A DNA stretch of 10,436 nucleotides from Scatomonas sp963661545 (GCA_963661545.1 CAVLCU010000095.1:1-10436), one strand, 5' to 3'. Counted from the first letter of the stretch, positions 1 through 7,246 are shown. Notes: a model not told the origin generated them from the letters alone. Numbers and translations are program-made.

Positions 1-19
1 ACGTGCTCTCGCAGCTGCC

Positions 20-65
20 GCCGGTATCAACAATCCGCCCTATCGGGCTACTTGTTGATACCGGC
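20..65. repeat. Nested inverted repeat (hairpin) downstream of trpA
   Basis: A perfect 14-bp inverted repeat, GCCGGTATCAACAA at 20-33 and its complement at 52-65, encloses a second 4-bp stem (GCCC 37-40, GGGC 45-48, loop TATC). No T-run follows on either strand, so this is not a standard rho-independent terminator. It may be part of an extragenic repeat or a structured 3' end of the trp message. The structure is seen directly; its role is unknown. Confidence 0.7.
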
Positions 66-68
66 TTG

Positions 69-129
69 CCCGACAAATATCCGTGCTTCGGCGCAAGCAA
101 GCTTGCCCTCAGCCCGGCTGCTTGTCGGG
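69..129. repeat. Inverted repeat with internal small hairpins
   Basis: CCCGACAA at 69-76 is exactly complementary to TTGTCGGG at 122-129. The enclosed segment contains further short self-complementary pieces, such as GCAAG 93-97 with CTTGC 102-106. It lies directly next to the 20-65 hairpin, so the two form a branched structured block. No coding potential is convincing here. Function is unknown. Confidence 0.5.
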
Positions 130-150
130 GCTTTCAGAGTAAATTACTCT

Positions 151-197
151 TAGGTAGCTGTGATGCCAGGGGATGCCTTGCATCCCTTAGCTGCCTA
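151..197 (-). repeat. Two-part hairpin overlapping the trpA stop codon
   Basis: The outer arms TAGGTAGCT (151-159) and AGCTGCCTA (189-197) pair with one wobble. An inner stem pairs 168-176 with 180-188 around a CTT loop. The trpA stop codon (195-197) sits in the outer arm. Read along the trp transcript, the hairpin follows trpA immediately. It has no U-run, so it could stabilise the mRNA 3' end or be a degenerate terminator. A small hairpin (AGAGT 136-140, ACTCT 146-150) follows it. Confidence 0.5.
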
Positions 198-983
198 CCG
201 GGATTCCTCCATGCTGCGGATGCTGGCCTTCATCTTGCGGACATATTCTGCCAGGTGGGGAGCCGCATCTTCCCCATATTTTTCTACTATTTTGACAATG
301 GCACTGCCTACGATTACCCCGTCTGCCACCTGGGCTGCAGCGGCGGCCTGTTCCGGGGAATGGATTCCAAAGCCGATGCAGGCCGGTACGGGGGCAGTTT
401 TTTTAATGTTTGTCAGCAAGGCCGGAAGATCCGTGGTAATCTGCTGGCGCATGCCTGTCACCCCCAGGGAAGAAACCACATAGAGGAAGCCTCTGGCCTC
501 CCCGGCAATCTTCTGAATCCGATCCTGGGAGGTGGGAGCCACCATGGAGATCAGATCTACCCCATGGGAGGCGGCGATGTCTTCCACCTCTCCCTTCTCC
601 TCGAAGGGGAGATCCGGCAGGATGATTCCGTCCATCTCCACTTCCTGACAGCGGGCAAAAAAGGCCTCATATCCATAATGAAAGACAGGATTCAGATAAG
701 TCATCAGCACCAGGGGAACCTGGGTCTGACGGCGCAGGTCTCCCACCAGGTCAAAGATCCGATCGGTGGTGGTTCCTGCTGCCAGAGCCCGCAGATCCGC
801 CGCCTGAATCACCGGGCCTTCGGCAATGGGATCCGAGAAGGGTATCCCGATCTCAATCAAATCCGCCCCGGCCTCTTCCATGGCCAGTATAAATTCCCCG
901 GTTTTCTCCAGACAGGGATCCCCTGCCGTGAGAAAGGGAATAAAAGCTTTTCCCTTTGCGAATGCATTCCGTATCTTACTCAT
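195..983 (-). CDS. trpA: Tryptophan synthase alpha subunit
   Basis: The 262-residue protein cleaves indole-3-glycerol phosphate to indole and glyceraldehyde-3-phosphate and passes indole to TrpB in the cytosolic alpha2beta2 complex. It shows the TIM-barrel family motifs FLTAGDP (17-23) and EIGIPFSDP (44-52), with Glu44 in the place of catalytic alphaGlu49 of the enteric enzyme. LPDLPFEE lies near the middle, and GFGI and VGSAIV phosphate-binding segments lie towards the C-terminus. Length is normal. At the position of enteric alphaAsp60, where the family usually reads ADGP, it has Glu55 (AEGP). The ATG overlaps the end of trpB by 8 bp (ATGAGTAA), with a G-rich SD-like run about 9 bases upstream. 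It is the last gene of the operon. Identification is very secure; the effect of Glu55 is inference. Confidence 0.97.
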   Translation of the reverse strand: MSKIRNAFAKGKAFIPFLTAGDPCLEKTGEFILAMEEAGADLIEIGIPFSDPIAEGPVIQAADLRALAAGTTTDRIFDLVGDLRRQTQVPLVLMTYLNPVFHYGYEAFFARCQEVEMDGIILPDLPFEEKGEVEDIAASHGVDLISMVAPTSQDRIQKIAGEARGFLYVVSSLGVTGMRQQITTDLPALLTNIKKTAPVPACIGFGIHSPEQAAAAAQVADGVIVGSAIVKIVEKYGEDAAPHLAEYVRKMKASIRSMEESR

Positions 984-2160
984 AGATTTTTACCCCCCTG
1001 TAACGCGCAATGGCGGCCACATCCTTGTCGCCTCTTCCGGAAAGACAGATGATCATATTTTCTGACGGAGCCATGGTAGGCGCCAGCTTCCTGGCATAGG
1101 CCACTGCATGAGCGCTTTCGATGGCACAGATGATGCCCTCCGTCCGAGCCAGATATTCGAAGGCCTCCACCGCTTCCTGATCTGTGACCGGCACATATTG
1201 AGCCCGGCCGGAATCTCTTAGATAGGCATGCTCCGGACCGATGCCCGGATAATCCAAGCCGGCAGAAATAGAATATACCGGGGCAATCTGACCATATTGG
1301 TCCTGGCAGAAATAGGACTTCATGCCGTGGAAGACCCCCAGGGTTCCGGTGGCCATGGTGGCCGCATGCTGACCGGTCTCTACTCCCCTGCCTGCCGCCT
1401 CACAGCCAATCAGCTGAACTCCCTCATCTTGAATAAAATGATAGAACATGCCCATGGCATTGCTTCCCCCTCCTACACAGGCCAGGACGGCAGCCGGCAG
1501 CTTGCCCTCCATTTCCAGGATCTGGCTGCGAGCCTCCCGGGAGATAACAGACTGGAAATCCCGCACAATCGTAGGGAAGGGGTGGGGGCCCATAACAGAA
1601 CCCAGCACATAGTGGGTATCCGCCACTCGATTGGTCCATTCCCTCATGGTCTCATTGACTGCATCCTTAAGGGTCATGGTTCCGCTGGTAACGGGATGCA
1701 CCTTGGCTCCCAGCAGCTCCATCCGGTAGACATTCAAGGCCTGGCGATCCGTATCCTCTTTTCCCATGAAAATCTCACATTCCATACCCATCAGAGCCGC
1801 CGCTGTGGCAGTGGCCACCCCGTGCTGACCGGCACCGGTCTCCGCAATGACCCGGGTCTTACCCATGCGCTTGGCCAAAAGAACCTGCCCCAGCACATTG
1901 TTGATCTTATGAGAACCCGTATGATTCAGATCCTCCCTCTTCAGATAGATCTTAGCACCCCCCAGATCCTTAGTCATCTTGCCCGCATAATAGAGGAGAG
2001 AAGGCCGTCCGGCATACTCCTTCAGCAGCTTCTCCAATTCCTGACAAAAGTCCGGATCCTTCCTGTAGCGCTCATATTCCTCCTCCAGATGAATGATCTC
2101 ATTCATCAAGGTTTCGGGGATATATTGCCCCCCAAACTCTCCAAATCTGCCCTTAGACAT
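976..2160 (-). CDS. trpB: Tryptophan synthase beta subunit
   Basis: This PLP enzyme condenses indole with L-serine to give tryptophan, the last step of the pathway, in complex with TrpA. The 394-residue length is typical of the TrpB1 type that partners TrpA. The N-terminus GRFGEFGGQYIPETL (4-18) is the family signature. NHTGSHKINN (79-88) carries the PLP-binding Lys85, and Glu107 in AETGAGQHG matches catalytic Glu109 of the enteric enzyme. The glycine-rich phosphate site CVGGGSNAMG is also present. The start overlaps trpF by 8 bp (ATGTCTAA), and an AGGAGG (2168-2173, read on the minus strand) is well spaced 7 bases upstream. This suggests translational coupling with trpF. The gene is intact. 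Confidence 0.98.
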   Translation of the reverse strand: MSKGRFGEFGGQYIPETLMNEIIHLEEEYERYRKDPDFCQELEKLLKEYAGRPSLLYYAGKMTKDLGGAKIYLKREDLNHTGSHKINNVLGQVLLAKRMGKTRVIAETGAGQHGVATATAAALMGMECEIFMGKEDTDRQALNVYRMELLGAKVHPVTSGTMTLKDAVNETMREWTNRVADTHYVLGSVMGPHPFPTIVRDFQSVISREARSQILEMEGKLPAAVLACVGGGSNAMGMFYHFIQDEGVQLIGCEAAGRGVETGQHAATMATGTLGVFHGMKSYFCQDQYGQIAPVYSISAGLDYPGIGPEHAYLRDSGRAQYVPVTDQEAVEAFEYLARTEGIICAIESAHAVAYARKLAPTMAPSENMIICLSGRGDKDVAAIARYRGVKIYE

Positions 2161-2776
2161 CTCTGATCCTCCTGATACATGTCTCTATTTTCTGCGGATC
2201 CTTCCATCCGTCAGTCTCCACTCCGCTGCTGATATCCAGTCCATAGGGATGATAGTGCCGGACTGCCTGGGCGACATTGTCCGGATTCAGCCCCCCGGCC
2301 AGGAAATAGGGTCTCCCCACCCGGTTCAGCAGGTTCCAATCAAAGGTCTCTCCGGTCCCTCCGCTCCCATGATCCAGCAAAATCATATCCGCCTGACTGG
2401 CTTCGGCTCTTTGGATATCCTCCTGACTCCCAACAGAAAAGGCCTGGATCACCGGGCAGGCAGTCATCCTGCGTAAGTTCCCGAGGTAGTCCTCATCCTC
2501 CTGCCCATGGAGCTGGATCCAATCAATGATTCCCCGTCGGACGCAATCGGCAATCTCGCCAGGATCGGCATTGACAAACACTCCCACTGCTGCAATCTCC
2601 GGCCGCAGCAGACTTCTCAGGGCCGCCGCCTGGTCAAAGGAGATAAAGCGATGGCTTTTCCTATAGAAGATGAAGCCGCAATAATCCGGCTGCCAGCGAT
2701 TGACTGCCTCCACATCCTGGGGCCTGCGCAGGCCGCAGATCTTGATCCTGCTTCCCTTCCGGTTCTCCCTACTCAT
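2153..2776 (-). CDS. trpF: Phosphoribosylanthranilate isomerase
   Basis: The 207-residue cytosolic enzyme converts N-(5-phosphoribosyl)anthranilate to the 1-deoxyribulose form by an Amadori rearrangement, the step before TrpC. KICGLRRPQD (12-21) carries the catalytic cysteine Cys14. LLDHGSGGTGETFDW (133-147) holds the catalytic aspartate Asp135 and a phosphate loop. GVFVN, QLHG, LAGGL and GLDISSGVE are the other conserved barrel strands. The start overlaps the end of trpC by 8 bp (ATGAGTAG), with GGGAGG just upstream inside trpC. It is a separate gene rather than fused to trpC, as in most Bacillota. Length and motifs are normal. Confidence 0.97.
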   Translation of the reverse strand: MSRENRKGSRIKICGLRRPQDVEAVNRWQPDYCGFIFYRKSHRFISFDQAAALRSLLRPEIAAVGVFVNADPGEIADCVRRGIIDWIQLHGQEDEDYLGNLRRMTACPVIQAFSVGSQEDIQRAEASQADMILLDHGSGGTGETFDWNLLNRVGRPYFLAGGLNPDNVAQAVRHYHPYGLDISSGVETDGWKDPQKIETCIRRIRDV

Positions 2777-3656
2777 GTCCCTCCCTTTCGCTGCCTTGGC
2801 TCACCGCCTCTTTGACGGTCTCGCCCGGCTGCCCGGCTCCCATTTTCTCACAGACCTGAGACGGATCCTTGTCTTTGCAGCCTTGGGCCAGATGAGCCAA
2901 CATCCTTCCCTTGTCCGGGCTGCACATCAGGCTTTCCCCAATCAAGACCCCATGAACCCCTCTGTCATATAGTTTCTTCACATCCTCAGGGGTTCGAATT
3001 CCGCTTTCTGCCACATAGATCTTGTCAGCCGGAACCAGGCTGCGCAGGCGAAGGGAATTCTCAACATCGACCTGAAAATTCTTCAAATTTCGATTATTGA
3101 CCCCTATGATGCCCGCTCCGGCTCCCAGGGCCTTCTCGATCTCCGTCTCATCGTGGGCTTCCACCAGGGCCGAAAGCCCCAGACTGTGGGCCAGTTCCAG
3201 ATAATCCTCCAGCTGTCTGACCTCCAGCAGGGCACAGATCAGGAGAATTCCACTGGCCCCCAGCGTCTTGGCCTCATAGATCTGATAGGCATCCACGGTA
3301 AAATCCTTACGCAGAACCGGGATCTTCACTGTCTTTGCTATTTCCCGCAGATAGGAGTCACTGCCCAGAAAATACTCCGGCTCTGTCAGGACGGAGATGG
3401 CTGCCGCCCCCGCCGCCTGGTAATCCCTGGCAATGTCCAGGTAGGGAAAATCCTCTGCGATCAGCCCCTTGGAGGGGGAAGCCTTCTTGACCTCGCAGAT
3501 AAAAGACATTCCCGGCTCTGCCAGGGCCTGGAAAAAGGGAGATTTCTCCGCCCGTCCCATGTTCTCCGCCTGGCTGCGCAGGTCGGATAAGGGACACCGC
3601 CTCTTGGCTTCTTCCACCCGTCGGACCGCTGCAGCCGCTAATTGATCTAAAATCAT
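2769..3656 (-). CDS. trpC: Indole-3-glycerol phosphate synthase
   Basis: It closes the indole ring by decarboxylating and cyclising carboxyphenylamino-deoxyribulose phosphate. The TIM-barrel motifs are complete: EVKKASPSKG (55-64) with Glu55 and Lys57, RKDF (116-119) with Lys117, LVEAH (164-168) with Glu166, GVNNRNL (185-191), AESGI (216-220) and the phosphate site VLIGESLM (237-244). The usual family length is about 255-265 residues, so the core ends near residue 258. This protein runs to 295, adding about 37 charged, probably disordered residues that contain the SD and overlap region for trpF. The start follows trpD after 15 bases, with AAAGGAG upstream. Function is certain; the tail's role is unknown. 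Confidence 0.97.
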   Translation of the reverse strand: MILDQLAAAAVRRVEEAKRRCPLSDLRSQAENMGRAEKSPFFQALAEPGMSFICEVKKASPSKGLIAEDFPYLDIARDYQAAGAAAISVLTEPEYFLGSDSYLREIAKTVKIPVLRKDFTVDAYQIYEAKTLGASGILLICALLEVRQLEDYLELAHSLGLSALVEAHDETEIEKALGAGAGIIGVNNRNLKNFQVDVENSLRLRSLVPADKIYVAESGIRTPEDVKKLYDRGVHGVLIGESLMCSPDKGRMLAHLAQGCKDKDPSQVCEKMGAGQPGETVKEAVSQGSEREGHE

Positions 3657-3671
3657 ACCCTGGCTCCTTTC

Positions 3672-4679
3672 TCAGATTTGATTGCTACGCCGAATGAAAC
3701 GGTCCAGCTGTTCCATCCCTTTGCCGCTGTCCAGGATTTTCTCCGCCCCCCGGACAGCTTCCTCCATGGAAATTCCCCGGGCGATATGCAGGGCCGCTGC
3801 AGAGTTCAGCACCACGGCATTCCTCCTGCCTCCCTGACAGCCTCCCAGGATCTCCCGGGCAATCTGAGCATTTTCCGCCGGACTTCCTCCCACCAGGTCT
3901 GACTTCTGACACCTTTCCATGCCAAATTCCTCCGGCGTCAGGACATAGGAGGAATAGTTCCCCTCCCTCACCTCACAGACGGTGGTGGGGGCGCTGGCGG
4001 AGATCTCATCCAGACCGTCCTGGCCATAGACCACCATAGCCCTGGACACCCCCAAATTGTAAAGGACATGGGCCAGGGGCTCCACCAGGTCCTCTTCATA
4101 GACCCCCATGAGCTGCATGGAGGCTCCCGCCGGGTTGGTCAGGGGCCCCAGGATATTGAAGACCGTGGGAAATGGCAGGTCCCTGCGGACCGGAGCCACA
4201 TATTTCATGGATAGATGATAATTCTGGGCAAACATAAAGCAGATCTGAATCTCCTCCAGCAGGCGGGCGCTTTGCTCCGGCGCCAAATCGATCTTCACCC
4301 CCAAAGCCTCCAGAACGTCTGCCGCCCCGCACTTGCTGGTGGCCGCCCGATTCCCGTGCTTGGCCACCGGCACTCCCGCCGCCGATACCACCAGGGAGGA
4401 AATCGTGGAGATATTGAAGGAATTAGCCTTGTCCCCGCCGGTACCTACAATCTCCAAAGCCTCCTGGTCGTTCAGCAGCTTCACACAATGTCTGCGCATA
4501 CCCCTGGCACAGGCTGTCACCTCCTGGATGGTGGAACCCTTCTCCGCCAGGGCCGTCAGAAATGCCCCGATCTGAACCGGCCTTACCTGGCCCCCCATGA
4601 TCTCATCCATGGCCTGCTCTGCCACTGCCTCCGGCAGGTCTTCCTTGCCCACCAATCTTAAAATTGCCTCTTCTATCAT
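3672..4679 (-). CDS. trpD: Anthranilate phosphoribosyltransferase
   Basis: The 335-residue enzyme transfers phosphoribose from PRPP to anthranilate. It has the class IV phosphoribosyltransferase fold: a small helical N-terminal domain, then the PRPP-binding GTGGDKANSFNIST (79-92) and KHGNRAATSKCGAADVLEALG (107-127). Arg165/Arg166 lie in the anthranilate-binding region, with NILGPLTNP (175-183) and the metal-site DGLDE (221-225). TrpG is a separate upstream gene, so this is not a TrpGD fusion. The start ATG has AAAGGAG about 11 bases upstream. A 42-base gap separates it from trpG, the longest in the operon, and holds a small hairpin. The gene is intact and of normal length. Confidence 0.97.
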   Translation of the reverse strand: MIEEAILRLVGKEDLPEAVAEQAMDEIMGGQVRPVQIGAFLTALAEKGSTIQEVTACARGMRRHCVKLLNDQEALEIVGTGGDKANSFNISTISSLVVSAAGVPVAKHGNRAATSKCGAADVLEALGVKIDLAPEQSARLLEEIQICFMFAQNYHLSMKYVAPVRRDLPFPTVFNILGPLTNPAGASMQLMGVYEEDLVEPLAHVLYNLGVSRAMVVYGQDGLDEISASAPTTVCEVREGNYSSYVLTPEEFGMERCQKSDLVGGSPAENAQIAREILGGCQGGRRNAVVLNSAAALHIARGISMEEAVRGAEKILDSGKGMEQLDRFIRRSNQI

Positions 4680-4701
4680 CCTTATTTATCTCCTTTCGGA
4701 C

Positions 4702-4718
4702 GGTTCCCTGGGGGAACT
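4702..4718 (-). other. Small hairpin in the trpG-trpD gap
   Basis: GTTCCC (4703-4708) and GGGAAC (4712-4717) form a perfect 6-bp stem with a 3-base loop just after the trpG stop, upstream of the trpD SD. It could influence translation re-initiation or mRNA processing between trpEG and trpDCFBA. It is short, has no U-run and may be fortuitous. Confidence 0.3.
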
Positions 4719-4721
4719 CAG

Positions 4722-5318
4722 TCACAAACCTGTCGCGGGCTCAGGCTTTTGACACTGTAACCAAAAATTCTCCATGATCTGTCTCCCCTCCGGGGTCATA
4801 ATGGATTCCGGATGGAATTGAAGACCGTAGATGGGATATTGCTTATGCTGGACTGCCATGACCTCTCCGTCCTCTGACCGGGCAATTACCTGCAGATGGT
4901 CCGGCAGGGTATCTTCCACCACAGCCAGGGAATGATATCTGGCCACCATAATCTCCCGGGGAAGGTTCCGGAAAATAGGGCTGGTCAGATCCAGCCAGGT
5001 CTTAGATTGCTTGCCATGCATCAGCTGACCGGCATAGGAAACCACCGCTCCGAAGGCCTGGCAGATGGCCTGATGCCCCAGACATACTCCCAACAGTGGG
5101 ACAGATCCTGCCAGCTTGCCCACCAACTCCACGCAGATGCCGGCATCCTCCGGTTTGCCGGGCCCCGGGGACAGGATCACCATCTCCGGAGCCAGATCCC
5201 GGATCGCCTCCGGACTCATGGCGTCATTGCGGATGACTTGAATGTCTGGATGGATCGCGCCCACCAGCTGGTAGAGGTTATAGGAAAAGCTGTCATAATT
5301 ATCGATGAGTAAGATCAT
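4722..5318 (-). CDS. trpG: Anthranilate synthase glutamine amidotransferase component
   Basis: The 198-residue class I glutamine amidotransferase hydrolyses glutamine and feeds ammonia to TrpE. It has NYDSFSYNL (7-15), the oxyanion segment SPGPGKPEDAG (50-60), the nucleophile loop GVCLGHQ (77-83) with Cys79, HGK (101-103), and the His-Glu pair in FHPES (His169, Glu171). The triad is complete and the length is typical of free-standing TrpG/PabA. The start overlaps the trpE stop as ATGA (4 bp), with a strong GGAGG upstream. This supports stoichiometric coupling of the two subunits. Proteins of this type can also serve p-aminobenzoate synthesis (PabA), but position in the operon points to tryptophan. 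Confidence 0.96.
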   Translation of the reverse strand: MILLIDNYDSFSYNLYQLVGAIHPDIQVIRNDAMSPEAIRDLAPEMVILSPGPGKPEDAGICVELVGKLAGSVPLLGVCLGHQAICQAFGAVVSYAGQLMHGKQSKTWLDLTSPIFRNLPREIMVARYHSLAVVEDTLPDHLQVIARSEDGEVMAVQHKQYPIYGLQFHPESIMTPEGRQIMENFWLQCQKPEPATGL

Positions 5319-6787
5319 TTTCCCTCCTCCTTGGCCTCCTGCAAGGCCAGCAAAACTGCCTTAGCCTTGTTGATACACTCCTGGTATTCCTTTTCCGGCA
5401 CACTGTCCGCCACAATTCCCGCTCCGGAACGGACAAAGACCTTGCCGTTTTTCCTGAAGGCCAGGCGGATGGCGATACAGGTATCCAGATTGCCGGTAAA
5501 ATCCACATAACCGATGGCTCCTCCATAGATGCCCCTCTTGTTATTTTCCAGACGGTTGATGATCTGGCAGGCCCGAATCTTGGGAGCGCCGGACAGGGTG
5601 CCCGCCGGAAGCACCGCATCGATGGCATCCAGAGCATGCTTATCCTCCCTTAAAATCCCCTTCACCGCAGAGCCAAGGTGCATCACATGGGAATATTTCT
5701 CGATAGACATGTATTTCTCTACCTCCACCGTTCCAAACCTGCACAGCTTGCCCAGGTCATTTCGCCCCAGATCCACCAGCATATTGTGCTCCGCCCGCTC
5801 CTTCTCATCCGCCAGCAGCTCCTGCTCCAGGGCGGCATCCTCCTCATAGGTCTTGCCCCGGGGGCGGGTCCCTGCCAGAGGGAAGGTTCTGACCTCCCCA
5901 TCCTCCACCTTGACCAGGGTCTCCGGGGATGCTCCGGCGATCTCGATGTCGTCACTGGAGAAATAAAACAGATAGGGGGAGGGATTCAAGGTTCGCAGAA
6001 CCCGGTAGGTATCCAGCAGGCTGCCCTCAAAATCCGCCTCCAGGCGGTTAGACAGAACCAGTTGGAAGATATCCCCCTCATGAATATGGCCCTTGACTTC
6101 CTCCACCTTCCGGCAATAGGCCTCCTTGTCAAAGAGCAGACGGAAATCCCCTTTGACCCGGCCCGGTTCCGGCCTTTTGGGGCGTCCCTCCCGGATCAAA
6201 TGCTCCATCTCATCCAGCTTCATCAAGGCCCTCTGGTATTCCGTCTCCAGACTCTCGGTGCGAAGATTGGCAATGAGAAGCATCTTCTGACGGAAATTGT
6301 CAAAGGCTATGATCTTGTCAAACAGCATGAGATCCACATCCTGAAAACCCTCCTGATCCTGGGCATCCAGCTTGAGACTGGGTTCACTATATTTGATATA
6401 ATCGTAGGAAAAATATCCCACCAGGCCTCCGGCAAAGGGTGGCAGCTGGGGCAGGCGGGGAGCCTGATTCTCCTGGATGACCTGCTGGATATATTTCCCC
6501 GGATGATCGGTCTGCATATGGATCTGACCTCCCGCCTTTACCGTCAGCAGACCATCCGTACAGGTCAGCTCCATGGTGGGGTCAAAGCCCAGGAAGGTAT
6601 AACGCCCCCATTGCTTGGAATCCTCTGCACTTTCCAGCAAAAAACAATGATTACTGACCGTCTGCAGAATCCGCAGCACCTCCACCGGCGTCCGGATATC
6701 CGCAAAAATCTCCCGATAGACCGGTATCAGCCGGTAGGAACCGGATGCTGCAATCTCTCTTACTTCCTCCCATGATGTCTGTCGCAT
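5315..6787 (-). CDS. trpE: Anthranilate synthase component I
   Basis: It converts chorismate plus TrpG-supplied ammonia to anthranilate, the committed step. The chosen start is the ATG at 6787, giving 490 residues, the usual TrpE length. It sits 6-7 bases after GGAGG, downstream of the T-box terminator. The frame stays open further upstream only because the leader lacks stops. The N-terminal domain carries LLES (50-53), the tryptophan feedback-binding motif, so end-product inhibition is expected. The chorismate-binding domain shows ASPET (286-290), PLAGTRPRG (303-311), LVDLGRNDLGKL (338-349), LPAGTLSGAPK (393-403), GGAIGY (422-427) and GAGIVADS (455-462). It is the first gene of the operon and overlaps trpG by 4 bp. 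PabB is the main alternative, but the operon and LLES argue for TrpE. Confidence 0.97.
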   Translation of the reverse strand: MRQTSWEEVREIAASGSYRLIPVYREIFADIRTPVEVLRILQTVSNHCFLLESAEDSKQWGRYTFLGFDPTMELTCTDGLLTVKAGGQIHMQTDHPGKYIQQVIQENQAPRLPQLPPFAGGLVGYFSYDYIKYSEPSLKLDAQDQEGFQDVDLMLFDKIIAFDNFRQKMLLIANLRTESLETEYQRALMKLDEMEHLIREGRPKRPEPGRVKGDFRLLFDKEAYCRKVEEVKGHIHEGDIFQLVLSNRLEADFEGSLLDTYRVLRTLNPSPYLFYFSSDDIEIAGASPETLVKVEDGEVRTFPLAGTRPRGKTYEEDAALEQELLADEKERAEHNMLVDLGRNDLGKLCRFGTVEVEKYMSIEKYSHVMHLGSAVKGILREDKHALDAIDAVLPAGTLSGAPKIRACQIINRLENNKRGIYGGAIGYVDFTGNLDTCIAIRLAFRKNGKVFVRSGAGIVADSVPEKEYQECINKAKAVLLALQEAKEEGK

Positions 6788-6860
6788 CACGCGCCTCCTT
6801 CCTCTCTCCTCTGGGGTAGTGTCAGCCCTTCGGTGTCGTGGGCTCAGCCTTTCCACACGC

Positions 6861-6904
6861 AAAAAAGCCCCCGGCAAAGATGATTCTTCATCTCTGCCAA
6901 GGGC
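6861..6904 (-). terminator. T-box regulated rho-independent terminator (trp leader attenuator)
   Basis: Read on the minus strand, GCCC at 6904 begins a 17-bp stem that includes G-U wobbles (6904-6888 with 6883-6867) around an AGAA loop. It is followed directly by six U residues (6866-6861). It lies 73 bases before the trpE ATG and downstream of the T-box sequence, where a T-box attenuator should be. A second hairpin (6929-6904) sits between it and the antiterminator. Confidence 0.9.
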
Positions 6905-6929
6905 GAATATACGAAAAAACATATATCCG
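6904..6929 (-). other. U-loop hairpin competing with the 3' edge of the T-box
   Basis: On the minus strand, CGGATATATG (6929-6920) can pair with CGTATATTCG (6913-6904), with two wobbles, around a TTTTTT loop. The first three bases are the CGG end of the conserved T-box sequence. The hairpin would therefore exclude part of the antiterminator and stack beside the terminator. Formation is inferred from pairing alone. Confidence 0.55.
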
Positions 6930-7203
6930 TGGTGCCACCTTGCTTTGCGCGCCTTTACACCTTCCGTGTCAAGGCTTCCTCCACACACTTTGCGGAATAC
7001 CATCATATTCCCGGCAACTAACGTATGCCCCACGTCATGGAATACTAAGCCCCAAGGCCGTTGACCATGCCCTCTGTGGTCCATTTGCGAATCAGCGTTC
7101 TGCCCGGCTCTCACCTGCCCGGACTCTCTGGAAGTGCCCTAGTCGCTTTATCTCCACATCAACGGTTTCTGATCATTCAATTCTGCTCTCTCAAGCTGTC
7201 CCC

Positions 7204-7233
7204 ATTATAAGCACGGTTGGAGGGCTTTGTCAA
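7204..7233 (-). promoter_or_regulatory. Promoter of the trp operon
   Basis: On the minus strand, TTGACA (7233-7228) and TATAAT (7209-7204) are both perfect vegetative consensus boxes separated by 18 bp. Transcription should begin near 7197, which gives a T-box leader of the expected length. No separate repressor site is evident beyond the shared dyad at 7247-7263. Confidence 0.92.
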
Positions 7234-7246
7234 GGAAAAAATACAT

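Larger units (their letters stand above)
6861..7197 (-). promoter_or_regulatory. Tryptophan-specific T-box leader (tRNA-Trp sensing riboswitch)
   Basis: This leader of about 335 nt precedes trpE. The specifier loop is bounded by GUGG (7157-7154) with CCAC (7079-7076) and GCG (7146-7144) with CGC (7089-7087). Its 3' side reads AAAUGGA, so the specifier codon is UGG (7083-7081), pairing with the tRNA-Trp CCA anticodon. An AGAGAG bulge-like run and a GGUGAGA distal loop follow in stem I. A GGAATA/TATTCC hairpin lies in the stem III region. The conserved T-box sequence AAGGTGGCACCACGG (6941-6927) forms the antiterminator, which binds the free NCCA end of uncharged tRNA. Known mechanism: uncharged tRNA-Trp stabilises the antiterminator and lets transcription enter trpE. 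Confidence 0.95.

Noticed and set aside
3..1052. Long plus-strand open frame of 349 codons opposite trpA
   Set aside because: It is antisense to trpA, whose protein has all family motifs. It has no SD or recognisable domain and is a shadow frame.
6788..7114. Upstream extension of the trpE frame to a start at 7114 (599 residues)
   Set aside because: The extra 109 codons run through the T-box and its terminator. The ATG at 6787 has a good SD and gives the normal TrpE length.
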